A program made the position numbers and the translations under genes. From assembly GCF_024343735.1 (NCBI RefSeq), contig NZ_RJUE01000061.1:186001-250000 (forward strand): a stretch of DNA of 64,000 nucleotides. Direction: 5' to 3'. This document shows positions 27,501-36,012 of this stretch, piece by piece. The number at the start of each line of letters is the position of its first letter. Positions within the stretch are counted from its first letter, which is position 1. The stretch is from Lacihabitans sp. CCS-44 (GTDB lineage Bacteria; Bacteroidota; Bacteroidia; Cytophagales; Spirosomataceae). The notes beneath the pieces were generated by a model that was not told the DNA's origin, did not search any database, and was given only the letters and a program-made list of their open reading frames with translations.

Positions 27501-28664
27501 ATGTTTAAAAAATCAGGAAAAGAAATATTTGCAGCAGCATTTTTGATGGCCACTTCGGCTATCGGGCCTGGATTTTTAACGCAGACTACTGTTTTTACCG
27601 AAAAACTCCTTTATAATTTTGGCTTTGTTATCGTAGTTTCCATCATAATTGATGTGGTTGCTCAAGTAACTATTTGGCGAACGCTGACCTTTTCTAATCT
27701 AAAGGCTCAACAGTTAGGGAATATTTTGCTTCCTGGATTAGGCAACCTTTTGGCCATTTGTGTGGCTTTTGGTGGTCTAGTATTTAATATAGGAAACTTT
27801 GCAGGAGCTGGCATGGGGATAAACGCTATGTTGGACATTCCCAACCAATTGGGAATTGTAATAACCGCAAGCATTGTTTTTTATCTTTTTTACTCTAAAA
27901 ACAGTCTTAAAAAACTTGATTATGTCATTAGAATCCTAGGAATTCTGATGTTAGTTTTGATAACAATAATGATTTTTAAGGCCAAGGTTGATTTCGCAAA
28001 ACTCATCGGATTTAGTATCTTACCAGAAGTTTTTGATATAAAATCTACCATTACCCTTATTGGTGGCACTGTGGGTGGGTACATCACTTTTGCAGGTGCA
28101 CAGAGACTCATGGATGCTGGTATAGTGGGAGAAGAGTACTCCAAAGAGGTTGTTAAAAGTGCGTCTATTGGCATAGTTTTTACGGGTGTTTTGCGGTATT
28201 TTTTGTTTATCGGAACACTGTCTATCGTTCTTACAGGTATTAGCATTGATGCTAATAATCCAACGGCTTCGGTATTTATGGCCACTTTTGGTAGCATAGG
28301 TAAAGTACTATTTGGCCTTATGATTTGGGCAGCGTCCATTACTTCCGTTATTGGAGCAACTTATACCTCCATAGCTTTTCTAAAGGATTTTCATCCGGTT
28401 TTTGAACAAAAAAAGAAGTTTTTTGCCTTGATTTTTGTTCTTATTTCGGTTCTGGCAATATTGGTTTTTGGAAAACCGGTGAACTTGTTGCTTTTTGCCG
28501 GCTATATCAACGGATTTATTTTACCCATAGGTTTGGCAATAGTTTTACTAAGTATAAGAAATAAAAATATTTTCAGTGGTTTTAAATATCCGGTTTTGCT
28601 TCAATTTGTGGCCTGGGTTATTTTAGTTGTTTTGGCTGGCTTTGCTGTTTACAGCTTATTTTGA
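27501..28664 (+). CDS. Nramp-family-like transporter (YcsG-like)
   Basis: 387 aa with about eleven membrane segments. TM1 keeps the family GPGFL (22-26) but lacks the metal-binding DPGN that normally follows; the aligned stretch reads TTVFTEK. The TM6 region reads GGTVGGYITFAGAQRL instead of the MPH motif. These are traits of YcsG-like proteins, which lie beside kipI/kipA/ycsF (pxp) genes in Bacillus subtilis. I infer transport of an organic substrate such as 5-oxoproline or an amino acid rather than Mn/Fe, but this is unproven. It stands alone after a 184-bp AT-rich gap. Confidence 0.75.
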   Translation: MFKKSGKEIFAAAFLMATSAIGPGFLTQTTVFTEKLLYNFGFVIVVSIIIDVVAQVTIWRTLTFSNLKAQQLGNILLPGLGNLLAICVAFGGLVFNIGNFAGAGMGINAMLDIPNQLGIVITASIVFYLFYSKNSLKKLDYVIRILGILMLVLITIMIFKAKVDFAKLIGFSILPEVFDIKSTITLIGGTVGGYITFAGAQRLMDAGIVGEEYSKEVVKSASIGIVFTGVLRYFLFIGTLSIVLTGISIDANNPTASVFMATFGSIGKVLFGLMIWAASITSVIGATYTSIAFLKDFHPVFEQKKKFFALIFVLISVLAILVFGKPVNLLLFAGYINGFILPIGLAIVLLSIRNKNIFSGFKYPVLLQFVAWVILVVLAGFAVYSLF

Positions 28665-28708
28665 ATTTAATTTTAATCCAAAGTATTCCTTTAGAAATAT
28701 TTTTGTCC

Positions 28709-28716
28709 TAAATTTG
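28709..28716 (+). promoter_or_regulatory. Candidate -7 box for the 42-aa ORF
   Basis: TAAATTTG matches TAnnTTTG 20 bp before ATG 28736. The -33 region lacks a clear TTTG. Confidence 0.45.
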
Positions 28717-28735
28717 TAGAAAAAAGAAGAATAAT

Positions 28736-28864
28736 ATGTTTGGATATCAATTTCCCACTTGGTTACCTATTTTGTTTTTTGTTTTGTTGCTTTCTGGTGC
28801 ATTTGTAATAGGCAAATGGTTGGTAAAAAACGACAGAGATTATAAAGGAATCGGAAGAAAGTAA
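28736..28864 (+). CDS. Small single-span membrane peptide (42 aa)
   Basis: An ATG at 28736 opens 42 codons ending in TAA at 28862-28864. The peptide starts MFGYQFPTW, has one hydrophobic span (about 10-26: LPILFFVLLLSGAFVIG) and a basic tail (KWLVKNDRDYKGIGRK). It has its own -7 box upstream and a hairpin plus T run downstream, and it sits between two larger genes without overlap. I do not recognise a family. The alternative is a chance ORF in a spacer, but the promoter, composition and terminator argue for a gene. Confidence 0.5.
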   Translation: MFGYQFPTWLPILFFVLLLSGAFVIGKWLVKNDRDYKGIGRK

Positions 28865-28876
28865 TTTTATATACTT

Positions 28877-29155
28877 TTATTGAAAAATCCCTTCACTCAA
28901 GTGGTAAACATTTGCGTTGGGGATTTTTTTATGAATTACTCTGGCCATAATACTGCTTCTGAGGCCGTTGGAACACACAATTATAAGATTTTCATTGTTA
29001 GAAATTTCCGAAAGTCGAGTCGTGATTTCGTGTGCGGGTATATTTATTCCACCAATGTTTTGCTCGAGAAATTCTTCTTTTTCTCTAATGTCTACTATTG
29101 TACAACTTGGGATATTCGGAATATCGGATAACCCGATTTCGATGATTTTTTTCAT
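28877..29155 (-). CDS. Rhodanese-like domain protein
   Basis: 92-aa single rhodanese domain. Starts MKKIIEIGLSDIPNIPSCTIVDIREKEEF with the conserved DxR and has the active-site loop CSNGLR (Cys near residue 60) of the CxxGxR form, so sulfurtransferase activity is possible. Cytoplasmic, as no signal peptide is seen. Its ATG directly follows the TAA of radC, so the two are translationally linked. Confidence 0.88.
   Translation of the reverse strand: MKKIIEIGLSDIPNIPSCTIVDIREKEEFLEQNIGGINIPAHEITTRLSEISNNENLIIVCSNGLRSSIMARVIHKKIPNANVYHLSEGIFQ
28883..28928 (+). terminator. Possible terminator of the 42-aa ORF
   Basis: AAAAATCCC (28883-28891) pairs with GGGATTTTT (28920-28928) across a 28-nt loop, followed by two more T. 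It overlaps the 3' end of the convergent rhodanese gene. The long loop makes it uncertain. Confidence 0.4.
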
Positions 29156-29851
29156 TTAAAGCATGTTTTGATCAGCAAAACTATAGTAGCCGTCATTCGC
29201 AAATATAATATGGTCTGAAAGGGTCATGTCCAATAATCTGGCACCATCGGTCAATTGTTTTGTGAGTGTTATGTCTGCCTGGCTAGGGTTAAGATTTCCG
29301 CTGGGGTGGTTGTGACTCAGAATAATGCAGCTTGAAAGGTTCTCTAAGGCATGTTTAAAGATGATTTTTGGGTCGGCTATAGTGCCTGTTACCCCACCGG
29401 TGCTGATTTGTATAGTTTTCGTGACCTCTTGGTTCCTATTGAGGCAAATCATCCAGAATTGCTCATGGTCGAGATCCATCATATAGGGTTTTAGAAAGTT
29501 ATATGCTTCTTTTGAGTATTTAATTTTGTCCTTCTTGAGCGGATCGGTGTCTTTTCTGCGGCGTGCCAATTCCATGGCTGCCACTATGCTTATCGCTTTG
29601 GCTTCTCCTATTCCTTTAAACTTCATCAATTCTTTTACGCTCAATTTGGCAAGTTCATTGAGGTTATTTGCTGTAGATTGTAAAATCAATTTGGAAAGTT
29701 CAACAGCGGACATTTCTCGCGTACCCATACCGATAAGAATCGCTACCAATTCAGCATCAGAAAGGCTTTGTTTGCCTTTGTTAAGCAGTTTTTCTCTTGG
29801 CCGATCGTCTTCAGCCCAAGCTTTTATACCAGATTTTATGTTGTATGACAT
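29156..29851 (-). CDS. radC: RadC family DNA repair/JAB1-MPN-like protein
   Basis: 231 aa. The N-terminal helix-hairpin-helix region (KFKGIGEAKAISIVAAMELARR) is followed by a JAMM metalloprotease-like domain. Its motif SHNHPSGNLNPSQAD carries the H-x-H-x7-D zinc ligands. Length is typical. The family was named for a DNA-repair phenotype later disputed in E. coli, so the role is open. Paired with the rhodanese gene downstream. Confidence 0.92.
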   Translation of the reverse strand: MSYNIKSGIKAWAEDDRPREKLLNKGKQSLSDAELVAILIGMGTREMSAVELSKLILQSTANNLNELAKLSVKELMKFKGIGEAKAISIVAAMELARRRKDTDPLKKDKIKYSKEAYNFLKPYMMDLDHEQFWMICLNRNQEVTKTIQISTGGVTGTIADPKIIFKHALENLSSCIILSHNHPSGNLNPSQADITLTKQLTDGARLLDMTLSDHIIFANDGYYSFADQNML

Positions 29852-29881
29852 TTATAATTTTATTTTTTAGAATAAAACTAA

Positions 29882-29914
29882 ACAAAAAAAGGCTGACTCA
29901 AAAAAGTCAGCCTT
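29882..29914 (-). terminator. Terminator of rpsT
   Basis: AAGGCTGACT (29889-29898) and AGTCAGCCTT (29905-29914) form a 10-bp stem with a 6-nt loop. On the minus strand a T run follows, 24 bp after rpsT. Confidence 0.85.
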
Positions 29915-29937
29915 CAAAATAATATTTTTCGGAAAAA

Positions 29938-30195
29938 TTAAGCTGCCAAAGCATTTACATGCTTAGTCAGTGAAGACTTAAGGTTAGCTGCCTTATTTTT
30001 GTGAATTACATTCTTACGAGCCAATTTGTCAACCATCGAAGAAACTGCTTTCAACAATGTAGACGCCTCAACTGCATCTTTAGAAGCTCTCAATTTTCTG
30101 ATAGCTGTTCTAGTAGTTTTATGTTGGTAACGATTTCTTAAACGTTTAGCCTCGTTTGATCTAATTCTCTTTAATGCTGACTTATGATTTGCCAT
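29938..30195 (-). CDS. rpsT: 30S ribosomal protein S20
   Basis: 85-aa S20, a basic three-helix protein. Starts MANHKSALKRIRSNEAKRLRN and has the conserved VHKNKAANLKSSLTKHV near the C-terminus. It binds the 5' domain and helix 44 of 16S rRNA. A single-gene unit with its own promoter and terminator. Confidence 0.96.
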   Translation of the reverse strand: MANHKSALKRIRSNEAKRLRNRYQHKTTRTAIRKLRASKDAVEASTLLKAVSSMVDKLARKNVIHKNKAANLKSSLTKHVNALAA

Positions 30196-30239
30196 CTGAA
30201 ATATTTAATTAATTCTTATTTGTCTATTCTTTCGGACTG

Positions 30240-30247
30240 CAAAATTA
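30240..30247 (-). promoter_or_regulatory. -7 box of rpsT
   Basis: Reads TAATTTTG on the minus strand, the same octamer used by rplU and rpsP, 44 bp before the rpsT start. The -33 element is weak. Confidence 0.55.
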
Positions 30248-30361
30248 AGAAATTATTTCGAAATCTAAAAAAATATCTAGAAAATATTCATTAAAGATTT
30301 AAATTTTGATTGGTTGGTCGTTTTTTGGCATGCTTTTGCGATAAATTTAACCTGTTATGGC

Positions 30362-30369
30362 TAAATTTG
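30362..30369 (+). promoter_or_regulatory. -7 box that decides the GDPD start
   Basis: TAAATTTG at 30362-30369 would start transcription near 30376, downstream of an in-frame ATG at 30357. This supports translation from ATG 30399. A TTTG lies at 30335-30338, spacing 23 nt. Confidence 0.45.
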
Positions 30370-30398
30370 TCCAATACATTTTAGACATTTCAATCATA

Positions 30399-31271
30399 AT
30401 GACAAAAAAATTAGGATTAATTTTGTTAATATTTGTTGGTTTTTCCTGCAAAATAACTCAAACTAACAAAAAATATACAGCTCAGCCAAGTTCTATTTTT
30501 GAGTTTTTTCAATACGAAAAATCAAAAAGAACAATGGTCTCGGTTCATCGTGGTGGTGGTGAACTGAAAGGTTTTCCTGAAAATTGCCTCGAATCTTTTG
30601 ACTATATTTCAAAAAAAATGCCGTGTTTGATAGAGTGTGACATAGAAATGACTAAAGATTCGGTGATGGTTTTGATGCACGATAAAACCCTTGACCGAAC
30701 TTCCACAGGAATAGATTTAGTTGTAAATAATACTTTTGAAACCGTGCGAAAACTTAAGTTGAAGGATAATTTTGGCAATTCCACTGATTATAAAATCCCA
30801 ACTCTAGAAAATGCCCTCAAATGGGGTAAGGATAAGGTAATCTTTACCCTTGATGTAAAGAAAACCACTCCATTCAAAAGAGTAGTTGAGATGGTGGACA
30901 AACTAAATGCCGAGAATTACGCACTCATCATCACCTACAATGCAAATGAAGCCATTGAGGTGTATAAATTAAATCCTAATCTCCTCATTTCTGTAAGTAT
31001 AATGCAAGTGTCTGACTATGAGCGTCTTCATGAGGCTGGGATTCCTGACCAGAATATGGTTGCATTTATTGGAACTAGAGAACCCAAAACCGAACTTATT
31101 GATTTTTTGCATAAAAAAGGTATTATGTGTATCTTGGGCGTGTTAGGCAATTTGGACAAGAGAGCCGCCGCAAGAGGAGATGAATATTATAAGACTTTTA
31201 TCGACCAAGGCGTGGATATTTTGGCCACAGACCGCCCAGAAGCTGTAAACGAAATAATAAACAAACTATAA
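30399..31271 (+). CDS. Glycerophosphodiester phosphodiesterase family lipoprotein
   Basis: 290 aa. From ATG 30399 it has a clean lipoprotein signal (MTKKLGLILLIFVGFSC, Cys17). The GDPD TIM-barrel shows HRGGG followed by PENCLESF, then ECDIEMTKDSVMVLMHD and TLDRTSTG. These supply the catalytic His pair and the Glu/Asp metal ligands, so activity is expected. It would hydrolyse glycerophosphodiesters in the periplasm or at the outer membrane. Three bases separate it from the amidohydrolase gene, and the run continues to 33251. Confidence 0.87.
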   Translation: MTKKLGLILLIFVGFSCKITQTNKKYTAQPSSIFEFFQYEKSKRTMVSVHRGGGELKGFPENCLESFDYISKKMPCLIECDIEMTKDSVMVLMHDKTLDRTSTGIDLVVNNTFETVRKLKLKDNFGNSTDYKIPTLENALKWGKDKVIFTLDVKKTTPFKRVVEMVDKLNAENYALIITYNANEAIEVYKLNPNLLISVSIMQVSDYERLHEAGIPDQNMVAFIGTREPKTELIDFLHKKGIMCILGVLGNLDKRAAARGDEYYKTFIDQGVDILATDRPEAVNEIINKL

Positions 31272-31274
31272 ATA

Positions 31275-32621
31275 ATGAAAAAACTCCTAACCCTATCCTT
31301 ATTATTGGGCTTGTCGCAAGTTCAAATTGTTGCTCAAACCAACATCAAACAAATCATTGAGCTGAAGTCTAAAGAAATTGAGCCCAAAGTTATCGCCTGG
31401 CGTAGAGATTTTCACGAGCATCCAGAGCTTGGAAATCAGGAATTTAGAACTGCAAAAATTGTTGCAGATCATCTAAGGTCATTAGGCATCGAAGTTACCG
31501 AAAACGTAGCTTTTACGGGTGTTGTAGGTGTTCTTAAAGGTGGAAAACCAGGTCCAGTGATGCTTTTGAGAGCAGATATGGATGGTTTACCCGTGACCGA
31601 AAGAGTAGATGTTCCATTTAAGTCAAACGTGAAGGTTACTTATAATGAGCAAACTACCGGTGTGATGCATGCTTGTGGGCACGACAGCCATGTGGCTATT
31701 TTGATGGGAACAGCTTCTGTTTTGGCCAGTATGAAGGATCAGATAGCTGGAACTGTAAAATTTGTTTTTCAACCAGCTGAAGAAGGTGTTACAGACAAAA
31801 ATATAGCTTTTGGTGCGGATGGGATGATAAAAGCGGGTGTTTTGGAAAATCCAAAAGTAGATGTAGCTTTTGGTTTGCACATCAACTCACAAACACCTGC
31901 GGGTATGATTGCTTACAAGCCAGGACCAACTCTTGCGGCTGTGGACGAACTTAATATCAAAATCAAAGGTAAGCAAACTCACGGAGCTTATCCTTGGGAG
32001 GGTGTTGATCCTATCGTAACTGCTTCACAAATTATTATGGGACTTCAAACCATTGTTTCGAGAAGTGTAAAACTTACTGAAGCACCTGCTGTAGTGACAG
32101 TTGGAGCGGTACATGGAGGAATTAGACATAATATTATTCCAGAAGAGGTGAAGATGATTGGAACAATCAGAACATTGGGAAGAGAGCAGAGAGTTTTGGT
32201 ACATAAGAGAATTAAGGCCATTGCTAAGAGCATAGGTGAAGGTGCAGGATGCGAAGTGGATGTGGACATTGTTAACGGTTATCCTGTAACGATTAACGAT
32301 GTAGAACTCACAAAAATGATGGTTCCTACTCTCTTCGAATCGGCTGGTAATAATATGGTTAGAGAAGTTCCAGCATCTATGGGAGCTGAAGATTTCAGTT
32401 ATTTTCAGGAAAAAGTACCTGGTTTTTTCTTCTTTTTAGGAGGAATGGATCCCAAAAAGCCTTCTAGTGAGGCCGCTCCACACCACACTCCCGATTTTTA
32501 TTTAGATGAGTCGGGGTTTACGGTTGGCGTTAAAACATTCTGTAATTTGGTTTTCAATTATCCTGCCCTTAAAAATCCAGTTCCTGTAGCAACATCGACT
32601 GGTAAGAAAAAAATAAAATAA
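31275..32621 (+). CDS. M20 family amidohydrolase, exported
   Basis: 448 aa with a signal peptide (about 1-21). Typical M20D motifs follow: DFHEHPELGNQEFRTA, LLRADMDGLPV, HACGHDSHVAILMG with metal-ligand Cys/His, and FQPAEEG. Family members hydrolyse N-acyl amino acids, hippurate or related amides. Export points to processing of peptides or acyl amino acids in the periplasm. Its stop codon is directly followed by the next start. Confidence 0.9.
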   Translation: MKKLLTLSLLLGLSQVQIVAQTNIKQIIELKSKEIEPKVIAWRRDFHEHPELGNQEFRTAKIVADHLRSLGIEVTENVAFTGVVGVLKGGKPGPVMLLRADMDGLPVTERVDVPFKSNVKVTYNEQTTGVMHACGHDSHVAILMGTASVLASMKDQIAGTVKFVFQPAEEGVTDKNIAFGADGMIKAGVLENPKVDVAFGLHINSQTPAGMIAYKPGPTLAAVDELNIKIKGKQTHGAYPWEGVDPIVTASQIIMGLQTIVSRSVKLTEAPAVVTVGAVHGGIRHNIIPEEVKMIGTIRTLGREQRVLVHKRIKAIAKSIGEGAGCEVDVDIVNGYPVTINDVELTKMMVPTLFESAGNNMVREVPASMGAEDFSYFQEKVPGFFFFLGGMDPKKPSSEAAPHHTPDFYLDESGFTVGVKTFCNLVFNYPALKNPVPVATSTGKKKIK

Positions 32622-33251
32622 ATGGCCGCTGAATTAGTAGAGGTATTTCCTGATAATCCTGACGACAGGGTTATTGATAAAATTGTAAACTGTTTGAAAA
32701 ACGGTGGGGTAATTATTTATCCCACCGATACGGTTTATTCCATGGGCTGTGATTCGAGCAATGTGAAAGCTGTAGAAAGACTTTGTAAGCTCAAAAACAT
32801 AAAACCAAGTCAGAATAAATTCTCTATTGTTTGTAGTGACTTAAGAGATATTTCAACTTACGCCAAAGTGTCCAATGAGGCTTTTCGACTAATGAAAAGT
32901 CTACTTCCAGGACCTTTTACATTCATTATGCCCTCTACAGGGGATTTGCCCAAAATACTCCAAACCAACAGAAAAACTATCGGAATAAGAGTACCAGACC
33001 ACAAAGTTCCCAATCTTATTATTCAAAAGCTAGGGCATCCTATCATCACAACCTCTGTCAAAGACGACATTGACGACATTGTAGAATACCCGAATGAAAT
33101 AGAATTACTTTTTGACCAAAACCAGCACAAAGTGGACATGATCGTGGACGCAGGTTGGTGCGGAGTAATTCCTTCCACAGTAGTTGATGCTACTGAAAGT
33201 TCAAACATTCATGTATTGAGAGAAGGTTTAGGCGATGTAGGCGATATTTAG
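32622..33251 (+). CDS. YrdC/Sua5-domain protein, YciO subfamily
   Basis: 209 aa. Contains GGVIIYPTDTVYSMGCD and a KxR-like pocket (LCKLKNIKPSQNKFSIVCSDL). The pattern LMKSLLPGPFTFIM, RKTIGIRVP and the ending VLREGLGDVGDI is closer to YciO than to TsaC. The YrdC fold makes threonylcarbamoyl-AMP for tRNA t6A; YciO proteins are related and their in vivo role is less certain. Abuts the amidohydrolase gene and overlaps tex convergently by 4 bp. Confidence 0.85.
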   Translation: MAAELVEVFPDNPDDRVIDKIVNCLKNGGVIIYPTDTVYSMGCDSSNVKAVERLCKLKNIKPSQNKFSIVCSDLRDISTYAKVSNEAFRLMKSLLPGPFTFIMPSTGDLPKILQTNRKTIGIRVPDHKVPNLIIQKLGHPIITTSVKDDIDDIVEYPNEIELLFDQNQHKVDMIVDAGWCGVIPSTVVDATESSNIHVLREGLGDVGDI

Positions 33252-35374
33252 ACGTCCTTCATGCTCAAAGCAATCCTTTTTCTTTGAACATCCACCTCTA
33301 TAACTTTCACCATGACTTTCTGATGCACTTTCACCACTTCATTGGGGTCTTTTATAAATCTATTGGCCATATTCGATAAATGCACAAGGCCATCCTGATG
33401 AACACCAATATCTACAAAACATCCGAAAGCGGTTATGTTGGTCACTATTCCTGGCAAAACCATGTTGGTAGTCAGGTCTTTCATGTCATTAACATTTCCA
33501 AATTCAAAGCTTTCTAATTGTTCTCTTGGGTCACGACCTGGCTTTTTCAGTTCATTCAGAATATCATTAAGCGTAGGCAAACCAACTTCTTTGGTAACAT
33601 ATTGTTTTGGATCAATACTTTTTTGAAGATTCTGATTTTCAATCAATTGTTTCAAAGTTGTGTTTAGGTTTTTTGCCATTTTTTCAACCAAATGATAACT
33701 TTCTGGGTGCACTGCCGAGTTATCCAATGGATTTTCTGCCCCATGAATCCGGAGAAATCCTGCAGCTTGTTCGAATGCCTTTTCACCGAGCCTAGGCACA
33801 AGTTTTAGCTCTTTTCTGCTTTTGAACTTACCATTTTTGGTTCTGTAATCAATGATATTTTGAGCAATAGAAGGACCGATGCCTGACACATAACTCAACA
33901 AATGTTTACTCGCAGTATTTAATTCTACACCTACAAGGTTTACACAAGATTCCACTGTTACATCTAACGATTCTTTTAGGTTTTTTTGGTCAACATCGTG
34001 TTGATATTGTCCTACTCCGATGGATTTTGGGTCTATTTTTACCAATTCTGCCAATGGATCCATCAATCTTCGTCCGATAGAAACGGCACCACGGACGGTC
34101 AAATCTTTGTTAGGAAACTCTTCTCTGGCAATATCAGAGGCCGAATAAATAGATGCTCCTTGTTCCGAAACTACCACTGTCATCACCGATTTGCCTTTTT
34201 CGAAACTTGAAAGTGCATTTTTTACAAAACTTTCGGTTTCTCGACTCGCCGTTCCGTTACCGATGGCGATGGCTTCTATTTTATGTTTTTCTATTAATGA
34301 TCTTATAATGGCTGCCGATTCTTGTTGTTTGGTTAACGGAAAAATAACCAAGTCTTCTATTAAATCGCCCAATTCGTTCAAAACCACAGTTTTGCAACCT
34401 GTCCGAATACCTGGGTCTATGGATAAAACTCGTTTTTGGCCTAAAGGGGCGGAAAGTAACAGTTGCCTTAAATTTCCAGTGAATATCTGAATCGCTGCCA
34501 AATCGGCTTTTTCTTTAAGTTTGTTGTCAAATTCTTTCTCTAAACTGGGTAGAAGAAGTCTTTTTAGTGAATCTTCAACAGCCAAGCCAACTTGCTGTTT
34601 GGGTTCTGTAAAGCCTTGTAAATAAATTCTTTCTAGCAAATCAATCGCATATTCAAGCTCGATATCAATACTCACTTTCAAAAATCCCTCTTCTTCGCCT
34701 CGTTTTATCGCCAAATATCTATGTGAAGGAATGCTTTTGCCAGCTTCTGAATAGTCGAAATAGTCTTTGTATTTTGCGGCCTCCGTTTCTTTTCCTTTTT
34801 TGAGTTTTGAAGTCAGGATTCCGCTCTTTTCAAAGACAGTTCTTATCTTATTTCTCGCATTTATGTCTTCATTTATCCATTCTGCTATGATATCTCTTGC
34901 TCCAGCAAGTGCCTCAGCCGTATTTTTTACTTTGTCAGAAACGTACTTTTTTGCGATATTTTCTATATCTCGGTCTTTCTGGCCAAAAATAATCTTTGCA
35001 AGCGGTTCTAAACCATTCTCAATGGCTATCGTTGCTCTGGTTTTCTTTTTTTGCTTGTATGGCAGATATATATCTTCTAATTCGTTTACAAAAAGTGCAT
35101 TCTTTAAGGAGTTTTCGAGCTCAGGAGTTAGTTTTCCTTGTTCTTGGATAGATTTCAGAATGGCTTCTCGTCTTTTATCGGCTTCTATGAATTTTTCATG
35201 AAGCTTCTTTATATCCAAAATTTCTACTTCGTCGAGACTCTCTGTTACTTCTTTTCTATATCTGGCTATAAAGGGCACAGTGGCACCATCTAGCAACAAT
35301 TCTACCGTTTTTGTGATTTGAGATGATCTAAGTTTGAGTGTTTCACTCGTATATTGAATTTGTTTGGCGGTCAT
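33248..35374 (-). CDS. tex: Tex-family RNA-binding transcription accessory protein
   Basis: 708 aa, slightly shorter than the usual 720-780. N-terminal helical Tex domain (VPFIARYRKEVTESLDEVEI), then YqgF/RNase H-like domain (LSIDPGIRTGCKTVVLNELG), helix-hairpin-helix repeats (LLSYVSGIGPSIAQNIIDYR) and a C-terminal S1 domain (LPGIVTNITAFGCFVDIGVHQDGLVHLS). Such proteins bind nucleic acid and assist transcription. Transcribed alone. Confidence 0.95.
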   Translation of the reverse strand: MTAKQIQYTSETLKLRSSQITKTVELLLDGATVPFIARYRKEVTESLDEVEILDIKKLHEKFIEADKRREAILKSIQEQGKLTPELENSLKNALFVNELEDIYLPYKQKKKTRATIAIENGLEPLAKIIFGQKDRDIENIAKKYVSDKVKNTAEALAGARDIIAEWINEDINARNKIRTVFEKSGILTSKLKKGKETEAAKYKDYFDYSEAGKSIPSHRYLAIKRGEEEGFLKVSIDIELEYAIDLLERIYLQGFTEPKQQVGLAVEDSLKRLLLPSLEKEFDNKLKEKADLAAIQIFTGNLRQLLLSAPLGQKRVLSIDPGIRTGCKTVVLNELGDLIEDLVIFPLTKQQESAAIIRSLIEKHKIEAIAIGNGTASRETESFVKNALSSFEKGKSVMTVVVSEQGASIYSASDIAREEFPNKDLTVRGAVSIGRRLMDPLAELVKIDPKSIGVGQYQHDVDQKNLKESLDVTVESCVNLVGVELNTASKHLLSYVSGIGPSIAQNIIDYRTKNGKFKSRKELKLVPRLGEKAFEQAAGFLRIHGAENPLDNSAVHPESYHLVEKMAKNLNTTLKQLIENQNLQKSIDPKQYVTKEVGLPTLNDILNELKKPGRDPREQLESFEFGNVNDMKDLTTNMVLPGIVTNITAFGCFVDIGVHQDGLVHLSNMANRFIKDPNEVVKVHQKVMVKVIEVDVQRKRIALSMKDV

Positions 35375-35453
35375 TCCAACTATTTGTTTTTATTTTTGGT
35401 CTTCATTACAAAAATCAGAAGATTTTCCCGAAAACAAGTTTCTAAGAAGACTT

Positions 35454-35461
35454 TATTTTTG
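35454..35461 (+). promoter_or_regulatory. Candidate -7 box before the 35512 lipoprotein
   Basis: TATTTTTG, 50 bp before ATG 35512; leader of about 45 nt. No clear -33 TTTG. Confidence 0.35.
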
Positions 35462-35511
35462 AAGAAACTTGCAATCAACTGACAGATATTAAATTACAAA
35501 TTGATTATCTC

Positions 35512-36009
35512 ATGAAAAATACCCTCATTCTATTTTTATCAATATTTTTGGTTTCTTCTTGTGGTTTTATTGACCTTGATCCAAAATCAACCACTAATTT
35601 GTCCACCATAACCATTAAGTCTGGGCAAAGTTTTGGCTTTTGTGTGGGTAAGTGTCACGCTGAAATGACGATAAAAGACCAACATGTTAATTTTTTAGTG
35701 AAAGAACGCAATTTTGAGTCGGGTGTTTTAGAAAACAAAGAGTACGCTTACAAAGATGTTTTATCTGCTCAAAAAGTGAGCGATATTGAGAAATTAATAG
35801 ATACACAAAAATTCTTCAACCTCAATGATGTTTACGGATGCCCCGACTGTGCAGATGGCGGTTCGGAATGGATAGAAATCATTACGGCCGATGATAAATC
35901 TAAGAAAGTGACATTTGAATATGGAAAAACCGTTCCTGAAATTGAAAAATTGATTAAATTGCTTCGCGAAGAGCGAGAAGCTCTGAGTTCTAAGTACATG
36001 AAACAATAA
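35512..36009 (+). CDS. Lipoprotein, DUF6438-like
   Basis: 165 aa with lipobox Cys17 (FLVSSC). The mature N-terminus has GFCVGKCHAEMTI, a CxxxC pair, and later GCPDCADGGSEW, another Cys pair. The pattern (a Cys-containing strand, then LIDTQKFFNL and an acidic patch) recalls DUF6438 proteins of Bacteroidota, whose function is unknown. Four Cys in a periplasmic protein suggest disulfides or metal binding. It sits 3 bp before the flavoprotein gene. Confidence 0.6.
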   Translation: MKNTLILFLSIFLVSSCGFIDLDPKSTTNLSTITIKSGQSFGFCVGKCHAEMTIKDQHVNFLVKERNFESGVLENKEYAYKDVLSAQKVSDIEKLIDTQKFFNLNDVYGCPDCADGGSEWIEIITADDKSKKVTFEYGKTVPEIEKLIKLLREEREALSSKYMKQ

Positions 36010-36012
36010 TTG

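Noticed and set aside
27920-28339. 139-codon frame opposite the Nramp-like gene
   Set aside because: Antisense shadow; the plus-strand frame has clear membrane segments and family motifs.
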